A DNA stretch of 64,000 nucleotides. Source: Eutreptiella sp. 'Long Island Sound 2002' (lineage: Eukaryota > Euglenozoa > Euglenophyceae > Eutreptiales > Eutreptiaceae). The DNA is taken from the NCBI GenBank assembly GCA_964036045.1, contig OZ038385.1:29162853-29226852 (forward strand). Direction: 5' to 3'. Under the pieces are notes generated by a model that saw nothing but the letters and a program-made list of their open reading frames with translations, had not been told where the DNA came from and did no database searches. Positions 1 through 10,090 of this stretch are shown here, piece by piece. Positions within the stretch are counted from its first letter, which is position 1; the number at the start of each line of letters is the position of its first letter. The position numbers and the translations under genes were made by a program.

Positions 1-1535
1 CAGGCGCATGCAGTGTGCGAGACCCGGGCGGGGGGCACTCCCTGAGTGCCCCCCCCCCCCTCGCTGGTTTTGAAACATAATGGTCCTGCTGATGTGTGGG
101 ATGTGTCCATGGTTGGTCTTACCCGGGCGGCAACGCAGAAGTAGAGAGCCCCTCTCTTCATTTTGTCTCAACACCTTTGGTTTTGGTGTTGTGTTTGTCG
201 TGCATGTGGGTGCTGTGTGGGTTTGCTTACTGTTTGTCTGCATCTACCGTCCAATTTTGTTCAGTTGTTCAGTTGTTCAATTTACAGTCAATGTCCAAAT
301 CCAATCGTTGGCCATTGAGATTTCTTTCTTGGTAAAATGAGAAAGCACCACGAACACATGCATACTTCCAGAACCCCATAGACCTGAGGTAGGGTTTTGT
401 GTTTTTTTTTCACATGCGGATTATTTTTTTGTTAGAGGTTATATTTTTTTAGCTAAAAAAACCCATACAAAAACAAATATTCTGCGCTAAAAGAAAATTC
501 GGCGCTAAAAAAAAAACCCAGACATTTTTTTCTCAGCGGGCGCTATTTTTGTTAGCGGAATTGCCGCAAATTTCAGAAGTGGTCAAAAAAGTGTTATGGG
601 CGATTCCCTACGCACCTCTCGGGAAACGTGCTGTGTGTGGGGACCCCATGACGGCAGAGGTGATGAAATAAGTTTGATTTTGACCACCCCCCCCCCGCTT
701 GAATTTACATTTTTGTTTCGCCCATTGCTACATTTTTGTGCATTCCCACCACATGCACTCTTTTTTTGGGTTGATTGCTCCCCACCAAAAGGGGACGCTG
801 ACCTGTGAGGCTTGACACCAACCCCCCCCCCCCCACCCTTCTAGACCTTTTCTAGAGCGCCAGATTAGCAAGTTGAGGGGACAGCACATTCGGAAAGTGC
901 ATCTGCCATCAGGCAATCTTGTTGGCAGTGGTGTCATGCTGTGTGTCGTGTTGTCCGTAGATGCAACGAACAGTGTGAATCAGTGGTTTCTTTTGCATGT
1001 TAGGTGCGGAGGCAGGGCGAGGCCGTGGGGGTAGCATCAGCCGTTAATTTATTTTTTTTGGATGCGGATTCATTTTTTTTAGAGGTTGTATTTTTCTTAC
1101 GTCCCGATGTTTGTTCCTGAGGCGTTGTTTTTGTTTTTTAGATTTGCAGCGGATTATCTTTTAGAGCGCCATCTAAAATTTTAGTCCTTGTCGACATTTT
1201 GTTAAGATGTTTTGTATTGGTCTAAGAGTTCTATAATTGTTTAGCGCATGTAAAAAATATTTTCGCATCGAAAAAATTATTTTCTTTTTCCACACTTGGC
1301 GGGGGTGGGTGGGTGTCTATGGATCCCGCGCTAGTCTCGGTAGCATGTCTATCATTGCCCAATCCGCCGCCCACACTGTAGGGAGGGTACCAGTCCGTAC
1401 GTCAAAGCAGCTTGAAGTTTCTTAAACCATTTCATCATGATTCAAAGTATATATATACTGCAGACATTGCATGCTTAGGCATAGATTAGAAAGAAAAGCC
1501 ATTTAGTAGTGCAGTCCATCAACAGTATTTCGCTC
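1..1535. other. Gene-free left end, T-rich, short direct repeat
   Basis: I see no supportable gene here. A stretch of about 45 bp that begins near the words atgcggatt and continues as a T-run, then agaggtt, occurs at 412-456 and again, diverged, at 1060-1104. Short C-runs (50-60, 690-697, 822-834) and T-runs are frequent. The motif gcgctaaaa recurs at 484-515. Open frames are short and have no recognisable motif. Confidence 0.5.
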
Positions 1536-1739
1536 TCAAACTGTCATGCCATTAAACTGTGCTTGAAGAGTTCGCAATTCAGGCCATGTACGGCGTCGTC
1601 GCCGCACCCGTTGGGCTTCTGCGGCTCGCCAGCGTGCATTACCATTGCTGCTCCTACTGTTGCTGGTGCTTAGGTCACTGAAGCCGATAGGAACGTTTTG
1701 GCCAATTTGGCTGTCACACCTTGGTTCCCGATGAGGTTT
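1536..1739 (-). CDS. Possible 3'-terminal exon of an unidentified gene
   Basis: A minus-strand frame of 67 codons runs from an in-frame TGA (1742..1740) to a TGA at 1538..1536. The peptide has a polar, Ser/Asn-rich middle, then a basic helix-like stretch with five consecutive Arg residues, then a Trp-Pro-Glu-Leu step before the end. It resembles the tail of a nuclear or nucleic-acid-binding protein, but I recognise no family. A plausible 3' splice site (GTGTGACAG, ending at 1711) would start the exon at 1710. There is no ATG near the start, so it would need upstream exons at higher coordinates, which I could not find. It could be a chance open frame. Confidence 0.3.
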   Translation of the reverse strand, partial: KPHREPRCDSQIGQNVPIGFSDLSTSNSRSSNGNARWRAAEAQRVRRRRRTWPELRTLQAQFNGMTV

Positions 1740-2464
1740 TCAATGTTCATCATTTTTGGAGGCATCCATGAGTATCCATAGGCCTTTCATCCTCGGTGCT
1801 GCGAGTTGCGGAACTTGTCAGCGCGAAGTATGGTGCGATCTCATGGAATTCGCAGACTGTGGCTGCATCCCCGATGTGGGTATGGTCTTTTACATCAATG
1901 CATGCAGGAAGATGGCCATCTTGGTCTTCACTCTCGGTAGAATAGGACATCACATACCATTCGTAGGCCTACCAGCTCACGTCTCACGTCATCGACGGTG
2001 TTTGCATCTTCTTTTCGCGTTGGGTATTGGGCTTGAAAGCTCTCAATTTTTCTATAAAAACCATGAATCATTTCAATTTCATTATATTTTTTGTGCGTTA
2101 TTTTTTTCTGGAATGCGAGACATACTGCATTGTTCAATTTACTTGCGTTTGATTGATTCAATAACCCATTTTTTCCATTCTTGATGATTCAGCGACAAAT
2201 ACATCAATCTCAGTTATTTAAGCTTTTGCAATCATACCAGCAATAGTGACAATTTGTGAAAATGGTAGTTTTAGCAAACTAACCTCATGCATAAAAAAAG
2301 TGCAACGACCATGGATGCATAGAGATGTCATTTGGGGAAGCTGTATTGGTGATTTTTCAAACATGTTTTGTTTCCATTGCGGGTTTTTTATGTAACACAA
2401 GAAAAAGTGTGTTTCAGCCAAGACGAAAACCCAATTCTTCCTTAAAACCTGAATGATGCACCGC

Positions 2465-2895
2465 AGCTCATCTGCTGCGATGTATAATGGTTGCGGTGAA
2501 TCCCCGAAGGGTATATACCCCTAAACCGTTCATCGCAGGTGGTCGACTGTGATTTCCTGAGAAATGCGTTGAATCCCTAAAATTCCATTCCCTGCCAAGT
2601 TTCTCTACATGTGGTCTACTGTGATGCATGTGGGCTGTAGTGAATCCTTGAAAAATATACACCCCTCAACAATTGACTGTAAGTAGTATACTCTCATTTA
2701 TAAAATCAAGAAATCAATGCATGAAATTTGCTGAGATGTATAGGCGCTACTGTGAATCCGTGAAAAGTCTGCACCCCCCAAAGACTCACCGCAGGTGGTC
2801 TGCTGCAATGTGCAAAAGCTACTCTACATCCCTAATGAGTCTACACCCCTCCGGGATTCAACGCAGGTGGTCTATTGCGATGTATGGGGGGATCT
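2465..2895. repeat. Degenerate 72-bp satellite, block 1
   Basis: A unit recurs that includes GAATCCnTGAnnnGTCTACACCCC, then a run like GATTCACCGCAGGTGGTCTACTG, then CGATGTATnGGnGCTG. Copies are strongly diverged and interrupted. The spacing matches the roughly 72-bp period that is clearer in the second block (3640-3935). No coding function is implied; open frames across it are by-products of the repeat. Confidence 0.7.
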
Positions 2896-2903
2896 TTGCA
2901 CTG

Positions 2904-3003
2904 CGCGCTACTTTTAGACTAGGTTCTGCCCGAAGAGCCCCCAAGCACACCCCTTGGAAACGCCCTTAGAATTGGGTGACCCAAACTGCCCCAGCTCAAG
3001 AAA
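2904..3003 (+). repeat. Dispersed repeat, copy 1 (partner at 39302-39402)
   Basis: About 100 bp starting at gcgcgctacttttagacta and ending near cccagctcaagaaa is nearly identical to 39302-39402 on the same strand, about 36 kb away. The high identity over such a distance points to a recently active or recently copied element. The left edge carries the gcgcgcta motif shared with the GC-rich palindromic repeats near 28.4, 31.1 and 40.0 kb. Confidence 0.85.
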
Positions 3004-3530
3004 ACCGCAAACCACCTTCCCTTAACATAACACACACATGTTCCTTATGATGCCCCAGTGCCACATGTGTGGTTTCGGTTGTGAAGAAAAGGCTCTCTTC
3101 TTTCCCTTGCAGTTAGAATCGGATTCGGGTTGAGATGGTGTAGCCGCAGGGGGTTGCGAAGACTGAGAGGGTAGAAAGAGATTGGTGCTGGACGAAGCCA
3201 CATCGGCCCGAAGGGGCGCAGCACCACAAAAGACATCCAATGTGTGTTGCCGCTTTTCTAGGACCTGCTGCACATGTTTTGCTTGTTTCTTGGCCCCTCT
3301 CTCTCTTTTCTCACGGCGCAAACAGTTAATCGCAGGCTGCAATGTTCGCGCTTTACTACCGCCTTCAAAGAATGGTTAGCCATCAAGCCCATCGTAGATA
3401 ATTACACTTTCCTCATCCCTTGGTACGTGGTTACCCTTGCTGAACCGCAAGATCTGCTCAATCACCTTTGGCACACCTAAACAAAAAAGGACAAAATCGG
3501 AAGTCAAAACCTCCGCTAAGGGTCACCATG

Positions 3531-3620
3531 ATGCCCCTAGTATCTCAAAGTATGGGTCTCTGGTACGGCCGGACGCCCAAATAGTTGCACTGCGCGCGCA
3601 CTGCGCTTAACGCTCCCCCC
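3531..3620 (+). repeat. GC-palindrome dispersed repeat (other copies near 40.7 and 41.7 kb)
   Basis: The segment reads from gatgcccctagtatc through tatgggtctctggtacggcc to ttgcactgcgcgcgcactgcgc and a C-run. A diverged copy lies at 40674-40763 (+) and another on the opposite strand at 41690-41776. The centre is palindromic and CpG-rich. Size and structure are like a non-autonomous element, but no terminal repeats or target duplications were established. Confidence 0.7.
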
Positions 3621-3639
3621 ATAAGCGCTGCAAAGAACC

Positions 3640-3935
3640 CTTGAAAGGTCTATATCACTCAACGATTCACCAGAGATGGTGTACTGCGCTGTATAAATGC
3701 TGCAGTGAATTGCTGAGGGGTCTACAACCCAAAACAAAAATCATTGGAAATAGTCTAATCCCATGAATAAGCGTTGCAGTGACTCTGTGAAGCGTCTACA
3801 CCACCCAGGAATTCACCGCAGGTGGTCTACTACAGCACATAGGGGCTGCAATGAATCTTTGAGGGGTCTACACCCCTCACCGATTCACCGCGGGTGGCCT
3901 ACTGCAAAATGTAACGGCTGCGGTGGATCCTTAAA
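3640..3935. repeat. Degenerate 72-bp satellite, block 2
   Basis: The phrase TCTACA(c/a)CC recurs at about 3649, 3721, 3794 and 3866, a spacing of 72-73 bp, each followed by a GATTCACCGC(a/g)GGTGG-type segment. It is the same unit as block 1 at 2465-2895. The region between the blocks holds other dispersed repeats, so this may be one array broken by insertions. Confidence 0.75.
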
Positions 3936-5158
3936 CACTGAATCCAACACAAAATGACTGTTTCAGAATTCCGACAAAAGTTGATTGTTGCAATCTCATT
4001 ACCAACAACCATTTGCAATCATCCACACACTCACAGTACCTAGATTCCAAAAAAGTCATGTCTACCGCATTCAGCATGTGATGTTCCTGGTCTGCAATCA
4101 CATTCCTTGCTATTTTGTACATGCTGAAAAAATGGAATGTTCAAAACGTGGTTGGTCAGAAATAACCGCAAATATGACTGACTCTGCAGGTTCACCGCGT
4201 GGATACACAGCTGGGGTGTCATCTTGTTTCACTTGTATTCTTTCAACCATTGTCAATGCCCCCCGCCCCCCCCAGCCCCTGATACAACCTTCTCAATGAA
4301 ACACTTATCAGCAATTCCAATAAACTTCCCATGTAAATCCAACCGTTGACTGGTGAGTGGGAGTTGTTTCAAACTTGTTGCAGCTTACTCCTGGTGCCAC
4401 CATTCACCTGCACAACTGGTTCCAAATTAAACAGCCAGACAACAACATACTGACCACTGACAAAGCACACTCTTGTTTCCTAATGCTTCAGAGCAGGGGA
4501 CAAAATCACATATAGGCCCACATGGGCATATTGGCTGCATCACCCCTGCCGTCTGGGGGGTCCCCATGGGTTTCTATGCAAAACTACGAGCTGCTCTTCA
4601 CTTGCCCTCCACAGGCACAACAAGCCAAACCTGAGCTTACTTGCATGCAAATTCTAATTGACCTCATCCAAATTGTTGGCCCTTGGGATATACACAGCAT
4701 GAGAATGAATTAAAAACCAAAATAAAACTACAGCCTACTGTCTTGTTCGCTGCAACCCTGCAGAAAAGCCTACAATCACACGAAGCATGATTCTGCTGCA
4801 CAGAATAGCTGTATGACACCCGGACGGCAAAAGTGCAAGGCTGAAACAGATTGAGTTGTTAGCTCACTGGTTAGGGGCTTTGGCCGTTTTGTCTCAAACG
4901 CACTACATCAAATAGGGAGAGACATATTCAGGCTCATCTGTCAGGTATTAGTAAAGAGCATACCAGTTGTAACAATTCGGGCGCTCACACTGAACCCATC
5001 GCCCCTTTAACTTCGCGTGGTGCTCTCCCAGCAAAGCAATTATTCTATTTTAACTAATTCCGCAATCCAGAGTACATTTGAATTGGTGGCCGCCAATTAT
5101 TTTTTCCAGATTGGACGTCAGATGAACCACTTCAAAGTTGCAGTTAAATCGTCGATTC
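3936..5158. other. Gene-free stretch upstream of the hnRNP-like 3' end
   Basis: No coding exon could be supported. At 4532-4570 lies one copy of a dispersed motif (GGCTGCATCACCCCTGCC, then ggggtccccatggg) that also occurs at 26972 and three times at 40393-40545. The remainder is unremarkable. The part just below 5159 is presumably the 3' untranslated region of the adjacent minus-strand gene. Confidence 0.5.
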
Positions 5159-7770
5159 CTAATACGCTCCATAAGCACCGAAGCCAGCCATACCGCCCAT
5201 GCCGTAGTCTCCCCCACCAAATGAACCAGCAACACGTGCGTCCATCTCCTGCTTTGAGGAGCGGAAAACCTCAATGTACCGTGAGCCCATGAGTTGTCGA
5301 TTGCGCTGCAACGCCCCCTCACACCCGAATTTGTTCCGGAACTCCACGAAAGCCTGAGCAATGAGAACAGCAAATGAATTTCGTCTTTGCAGCTAATCTG
5401 CGCCTGAGGTTGCTATTGGAGAACCAACCCATCAGACAGCCATTTCGCGGGTTTACAGAGTGAGAGGCTTGGTAGAGTACAACACGAACAACTAAGGCCA
5501 CTGAGTGCTTCGTGCTACTTGTCAACCAATTTGCAACGAGATTGCTTCAGGGTTTTGTTTTCAGGGCCACACCTCACCAGATGGTCTGCCACCCTGATAA
5601 ACGATGTGGGTTCGTGCAATCTCCAATCCACTCAGGAAACCGGCAATATCCTGTTCACTGGCGCGGAACGGCAAACCTCGCAACCTGACAACGTTGTCTC
5701 CAGTATCAGGCCCGGCATTCACTGCACGAAGAAGATGAGAAAGCAGAAACAAAGGACGGGGGTTGAACCATACTTGACAAGGAAACCCTGCGACAACACA
5801 ACACAGCCTGGAAACTACAACACATATCACTTCAGCCAGCATGCGTCTTCAACGTGCTTGCACCAATCGGATGTCAGTGAAGGAGTTTGCAACTTATGTA
5901 TGAAGAACATACTGCTCCTGTATCCTCCGGCACCTTTGCCCATGCCACCACCAGCGTAACCTCCGGCGAAACCAGCGTTGTAGCCGCCTCCGTATCCACC
6001 GTAGCCCCCACCATATCCACCACCGTACCCACCTCCGTAACCCTTCCCACCCATTGCCATTGCCGGCTCTTTCTGGTATCGAGCGATGGATGCATCACAC
6101 TCTTCGCGCGTGGCCAGGAACAATTCGATGTATCTGTGTTCAAAGAGACGGGAAGAGCAGGAACAATTCGATGTATCCGTGTTCAAAGAGACTCGAGTTC
6201 GAAGAGAAAACCGGGCTGCACTTCGAACTAGCAGGAAAGGAGCATCGGACGCGGTGCAAACCCGTCCGTGTGCAATTTCCGCAGAAAGCGCTCGAACTTT
6301 GCTATGAACTTTGCTCAGCCCGAGCAAATGAGTGGGGAGGCGGAAGAATCGACCAGCAGGAATAATCCAACGGTTACCTTTTTTCTCAACATGATTTTGG
6401 GCTGTTGATAGGTCGGCAAGGTGCCTTGCGAGCCCAGCCTGACCACAGCGCGGAGACAGCACACACGAAACGCACACGTGCGTTCGTTTGACACTTCAGT
6501 GTGCAGGCTCAGTCATAAAGACCTTCTTGCCTCAGCTTAGTGGGACCCTCTTGGCTCAGTTATTCGCAGATACATCGCCGCAACATCCACTGCGCCCTAT
6601 CCCAACCAAATAACACAGATGGACCTCCGCATCCCTTCCGTTGCACCCTCAGACCAGGCTGCCCAGCTTACAGACCCCCGCTTGCCTCCCCGCAATCTCC
6701 CGTGGAATCCCGCTCCCAAACCCAGCCACCCGCCCTGTGCTACGTAATCACCTCATTCCAATAGGTTCCTTGTCCTTCAGCAAAGCCCTTTGTGCTTCGT
6801 ACTCATCATTGAATTGGACGAAAGCCTCCCCACTAGGACGGCCCCCCTTCCCGGTCACCATGAAGATGCCTGACTCCGAAACATTAAACCCATCGAAAAA
6901 GGCGTTAATGTCTTGCTTGGTGGCGCTGAAAGGCAGACCCCTCATTCGCACCCAACTAGTAGCACCCTACCAACATGAAAGGTGCAACAGAGCATTGTTT
7001 CAGGCCAGACCCTGGTGGCGGCATACAACCAAAACGACGACCTGCTGCAACTCGTGTTTAGATATCGACAACAGCGACACCGTAAGTCATGGATCACAAG
7101 CAACTCGAGAGAATAAGCGTGAACTCCTTTGGACAGTGTGGATACAGAGGAAAGAAGCATACAATTGGAGCGGTTTTCTGGTTCATCTCCTCGGCACTCG
7201 AGGGGAAAACTTCGACGTAGCGCTGTCCGAGATATTGCTTGTTCTTCGTCTGGCCGCGAACAGCTTCCTGCATGCCACAACGTCATGATACTGCAAGAGG
7301 AAATTACTGCGTACTCGACGGGCAACAAAAAAACGAAACGAAAGCGTACCTCCTCGCTGGCAAACTTCACAAAGCAAATCCCACTGTGCTTTCCTTCGGC
7401 ATTCATCTGGAAGCGGACGGGCTCTGCCATGTCAAGAGCAAAGCCGAAGAAGAAGTTAACGACATCCTGCTCTGTCGCGCTGAATGGCAGACCTCGGAGT
7501 TTGCAGACCGCTGAATCTGTGTCAAGGAAGAAGGGTTTGGCAACTGTGACTATTTCAAAAAGGCTGCCACTTCACACCAGCGACAGTGCTGCACAAACCT
7601 GCTAAAGCGTACCCAGCGGGTGCAGTCACAGCTCCACTCGTGGGAGCACCTGAAGTTCCGACATATTTGTCAACAAGTTCTTTCTTTCTTCGGTCAAACT
7701 CGTCAAGTGCAATAAAGCCACCATCCCTCAGTTGCTCCAGCTTTGTGACTGCTTCTTTGAAACCATCCAT
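5159..7770 (-). CDS. hnRNP H/F-like RNA-binding protein, three quasi-RRMs
   Basis: Exons by my reading: 7770-7599, 7516-7350, 7267-7163, 6966-6752, 6133-5913, 5721-5573, 5353-5159. All introns are GT-AG and all phases match, giving 407 residues ending in TAG. Residues about 10-36 look like a SHOCT-type helix. Three quasi-RRMs follow, each with an RGLPF core and a paired R-Y-(V/I)-E-(V/L)-F strand. Cores sit near 64-68 (qRRM1), 156-160 (qRRM2) and 307-311 (qRRM3). Gly/Tyr-rich GGYGGGY repeats lie at about 247-290, and the C terminus is short and Gly/Tyr-rich. The family (hnRNP H/F, GRSF1, plant homologues) binds G-rich RNA through qRRM loops and controls splicing and mRNA fate in the nucleus. 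That role here is inferred from family. The N-terminal SHOCT-like piece is unusual. The start is the only ATG in frame with that domain. Confidence 0.93.
6115..6192 (-). repeat. Tandem duplication of a 3' splice site in hnRNP intron 4
   Basis: Two 35-bp copies (6115-6149 and 6158-6192) with a 43-bp offset differ at one base. That base makes the splice acceptor AG in the copy used (6135-6134) and GG in the copy further upstream on the minus strand. The duplicated block also contains the first codons of exon 5. It looks like a local duplication after which only one acceptor stayed functional. Confidence 0.8.
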
Positions 7771-7987
7771 GATGAAACTTGAAGACTCCTGGAATAATGA
7801 AAATAAACGTGGAGGGTTAACAAACGGCCGGAGACTGAGTTCACAGTGGTGAGCAGGGCCGATTAAAGTCCTGTGGTGGATAGTGTGGAAATTAGGGTGG
7901 AAGACGCGGGCGCAACGCACGTTGACATTTTCTCGACATTTGTGGCAGATTAAAGGTTGGGACGCACGGAATCTCTTTTCAGGTGAC

Positions 7988-7995
7988 TATATAAA
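7988..7995 (-). promoter_or_regulatory. TATA-like element upstream of the hnRNP-like gene
   Basis: On the minus strand the sequence reads TTTATATAG about 218 bases upstream of the ATG at 7770. Position and sequence would fit a core promoter with a 5' UTR of under 200 bases. Nothing else in the sequence confirms transcription from it. Confidence 0.25.
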
Positions 7996-9829
7996 CTGAA
8001 TTATTTGTAGTGTCTTCGGTTCGTCGATTTTCCAGTGTCATTTGGTCAAACTTTCAGACGCTTCAGCAGCCAGTTTTTACCCCAACAGCACTGAGTTGTA
8101 TGTAGAGGCACTTGAGTAACTTTGTGCCACTGTTTCCGTTCAAAGTGGTGTTTTTGCATTGGACAGCTTACAACCTTCTAGTTGTGTCGAAACTGTGGTC
8201 TAAGTTGTTGTTGGGTTGGTGTTATGTTGTGATTGTTGGAGGTCCGTTCCCTTAAAGTGAAACTGTGTTTATTGGTCATGTGCCCCGCACGTGCTATGTC
8301 CTTTAGACGTGATAGGTTGGTTTCGGACATGGCCCATCTTTCAAGTTTGGAAATTGGTTTTAGGGTTTGTGGCCACGGGGTGAAGTAAGTTTTACGGGTT
8401 CAACTTGAGGTTAGGTCTCTTTATATAGGTCACAGGTTGGTTCTTCGCCCGTTGAGGCATTTTGGCCAAATTTGCATAGGTTGGTTGGAATGCTAATCAA
8501 CAACTGTGAAGATTGTTTGTTTTCACCACCGAAATGTAGCTTGCACTTGCACCTACCTGCCTGCGCACCGTAAATCATGATCAGTCAATACATTTCTAAG
8601 TGCTCTTTGACTTTTAAACTACAATCAATAGTTTCTATACCATTCACCAGTTTGTTTTCCACCTACAAGTTTTGGCAAGCTTTTACCAAAAACTTAAGTA
8701 TTTAGTGCTGTTCAAAACCCTTTCGAGCATGTATTGCAATCAACAAGAAAAGACACATGTTTTCTTGATCTTTGCTTACCTTTGTTTACCCTTATGTCAT
8801 CGTTGGTTTCCAAAATTTCCCGATCACGCAACAAAATTTTCATATGAAAATTCTTGTTTTTCTAAATTTTTTCGATAAAAAAATGAGTATGAAAAAAAAA
8901 ATTGGCGCCTTTGGCGCCGGACAGTTTTCTCTAAAGACACTTGTTGGTGGCCGACCCGGCACCACTATCTTCAAAACCCGGGGGGGGGGGGGGCTAGGGG
9001 GTGTCGCATACAAAGACCGGGCCCGGCCGCCCCCCCCCGGGGGCCACATGTCCAGGTGCATCCTCTTAGAAGATACTTGCAATACATATGACGAATGGGG
9101 GCAAACTACCAGGTCAGTCAGCGCAATGGGCATGGGCCATGGCCTGGGGATTTGCACTGGGAACTGACTGCAGGGGCAACAGCCGAGTGCAGGCACACTG
9201 TAAACATGTGGAAATTGTATCCACAAAAACAAAAACAAAATTCCTCATATTTTGTTGTTCAGATTGGTACCCACCAACAGTCAAGCATCAGCCCGGAATT
9301 CAGCACTGGAAAATAAAAAACTCAGGCTGCTCACATTGCCACTGGAAACTGTCTTCGACGCTCGGTGGGAGGGGGCGTTTTCGCAGAGCACCAATTATTA
9401 CGTTGTTTATCCCGGAACACCCCTGAAAACCACCCACCAAGAGAAGCGTGCATGATCCATTCAAAACAGCATCGGGGGTGCAGAATTCAGGACCCTGGGA
9501 CCCGTGGCTACCGGTGGTGAAAAACAGCCGACTTTTCACACAGCACAAGGTGCGCCCCCGGAGACTGGCTCTTTGCATTCATGTAGCAGATTCCCGTAAT
9601 TTTTTTCCGCTGGATTCCGAAGTTTACTTGAGAATCACCCAATCTGCCCAAGCCCCCAAGCAAAATAAATGCGATACAAGTCATTCGGGATCAGCAAAAA
9701 AAAAAGTCAGTGAGTCTGAACCAAGAGAGGGGTGTACCCTCCCCATGTCGTTCCCCACCCCAGGGAAGACGGCCCCCCACCATCCCCTGGGGGACGGTTG
9801 CCAAGTGACGGTCCCCCACCCCCCCTAGG
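7996..9829. other. Gene-free stretch, repeats and G/C homopolymers
   Basis: No coding exon could be supported. The part from 8000 to 8500 is rich in G and T on the plus strand. A perfect inverted pair GGCGCC-TTT-GGCGCC lies near 8906-8920. Long G and C runs follow between about 8981 and 9045. Open frames here lack recognisable motifs. Confidence 0.45.
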
Positions 9830-10090
9830 GACCGCAGCCTCCGATTGGGCAGGGCAGGGCGGATAGGGAGCACGTGGCAGTGAGAGGCGCCGAACAGACG
9901 CACGGTCGTGCAAGACGGTCTTGCCATCGCACTCATAAGTAATGCGGCGATATGCATCACCATGCTCCGAACGTCCAACGACCTGCGCCAAAACAGGTTC
10001 CCCCGTGGAGCGGATGAACATTACATTTGTCCCAGGGGGAAACATGGTTGTGCTGTCAAATTCCATTTCAGCGAAAGTGAGCAGAATGTC
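9830..10090 (-). CDS. Possible exon with small beta-rich domain
   Basis: A minus-strand frame begins after a good acceptor (CTCATGGCAG, ending at 10091) and contains an ATG at 10066. About 70 residues follow with alternating hydrophobic positions: a Gly-Thr-Asn-Val strand, a Thr-Gly-Glu-Pro-Val turn, a His-Gly-Asp-Ala-Tyr-Arg-Arg-Ile stretch, then Lys-Thr-Val-Leu-His-Asp. This resembles a small SH3/Tudor-like barrel. I cannot name the family. The frame then enters Pro/Gly low complexity and a C/G-rich tract, so the exon probably ends near 9830 at a GT. Neighbouring exons were not found. Confidence 0.4.
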
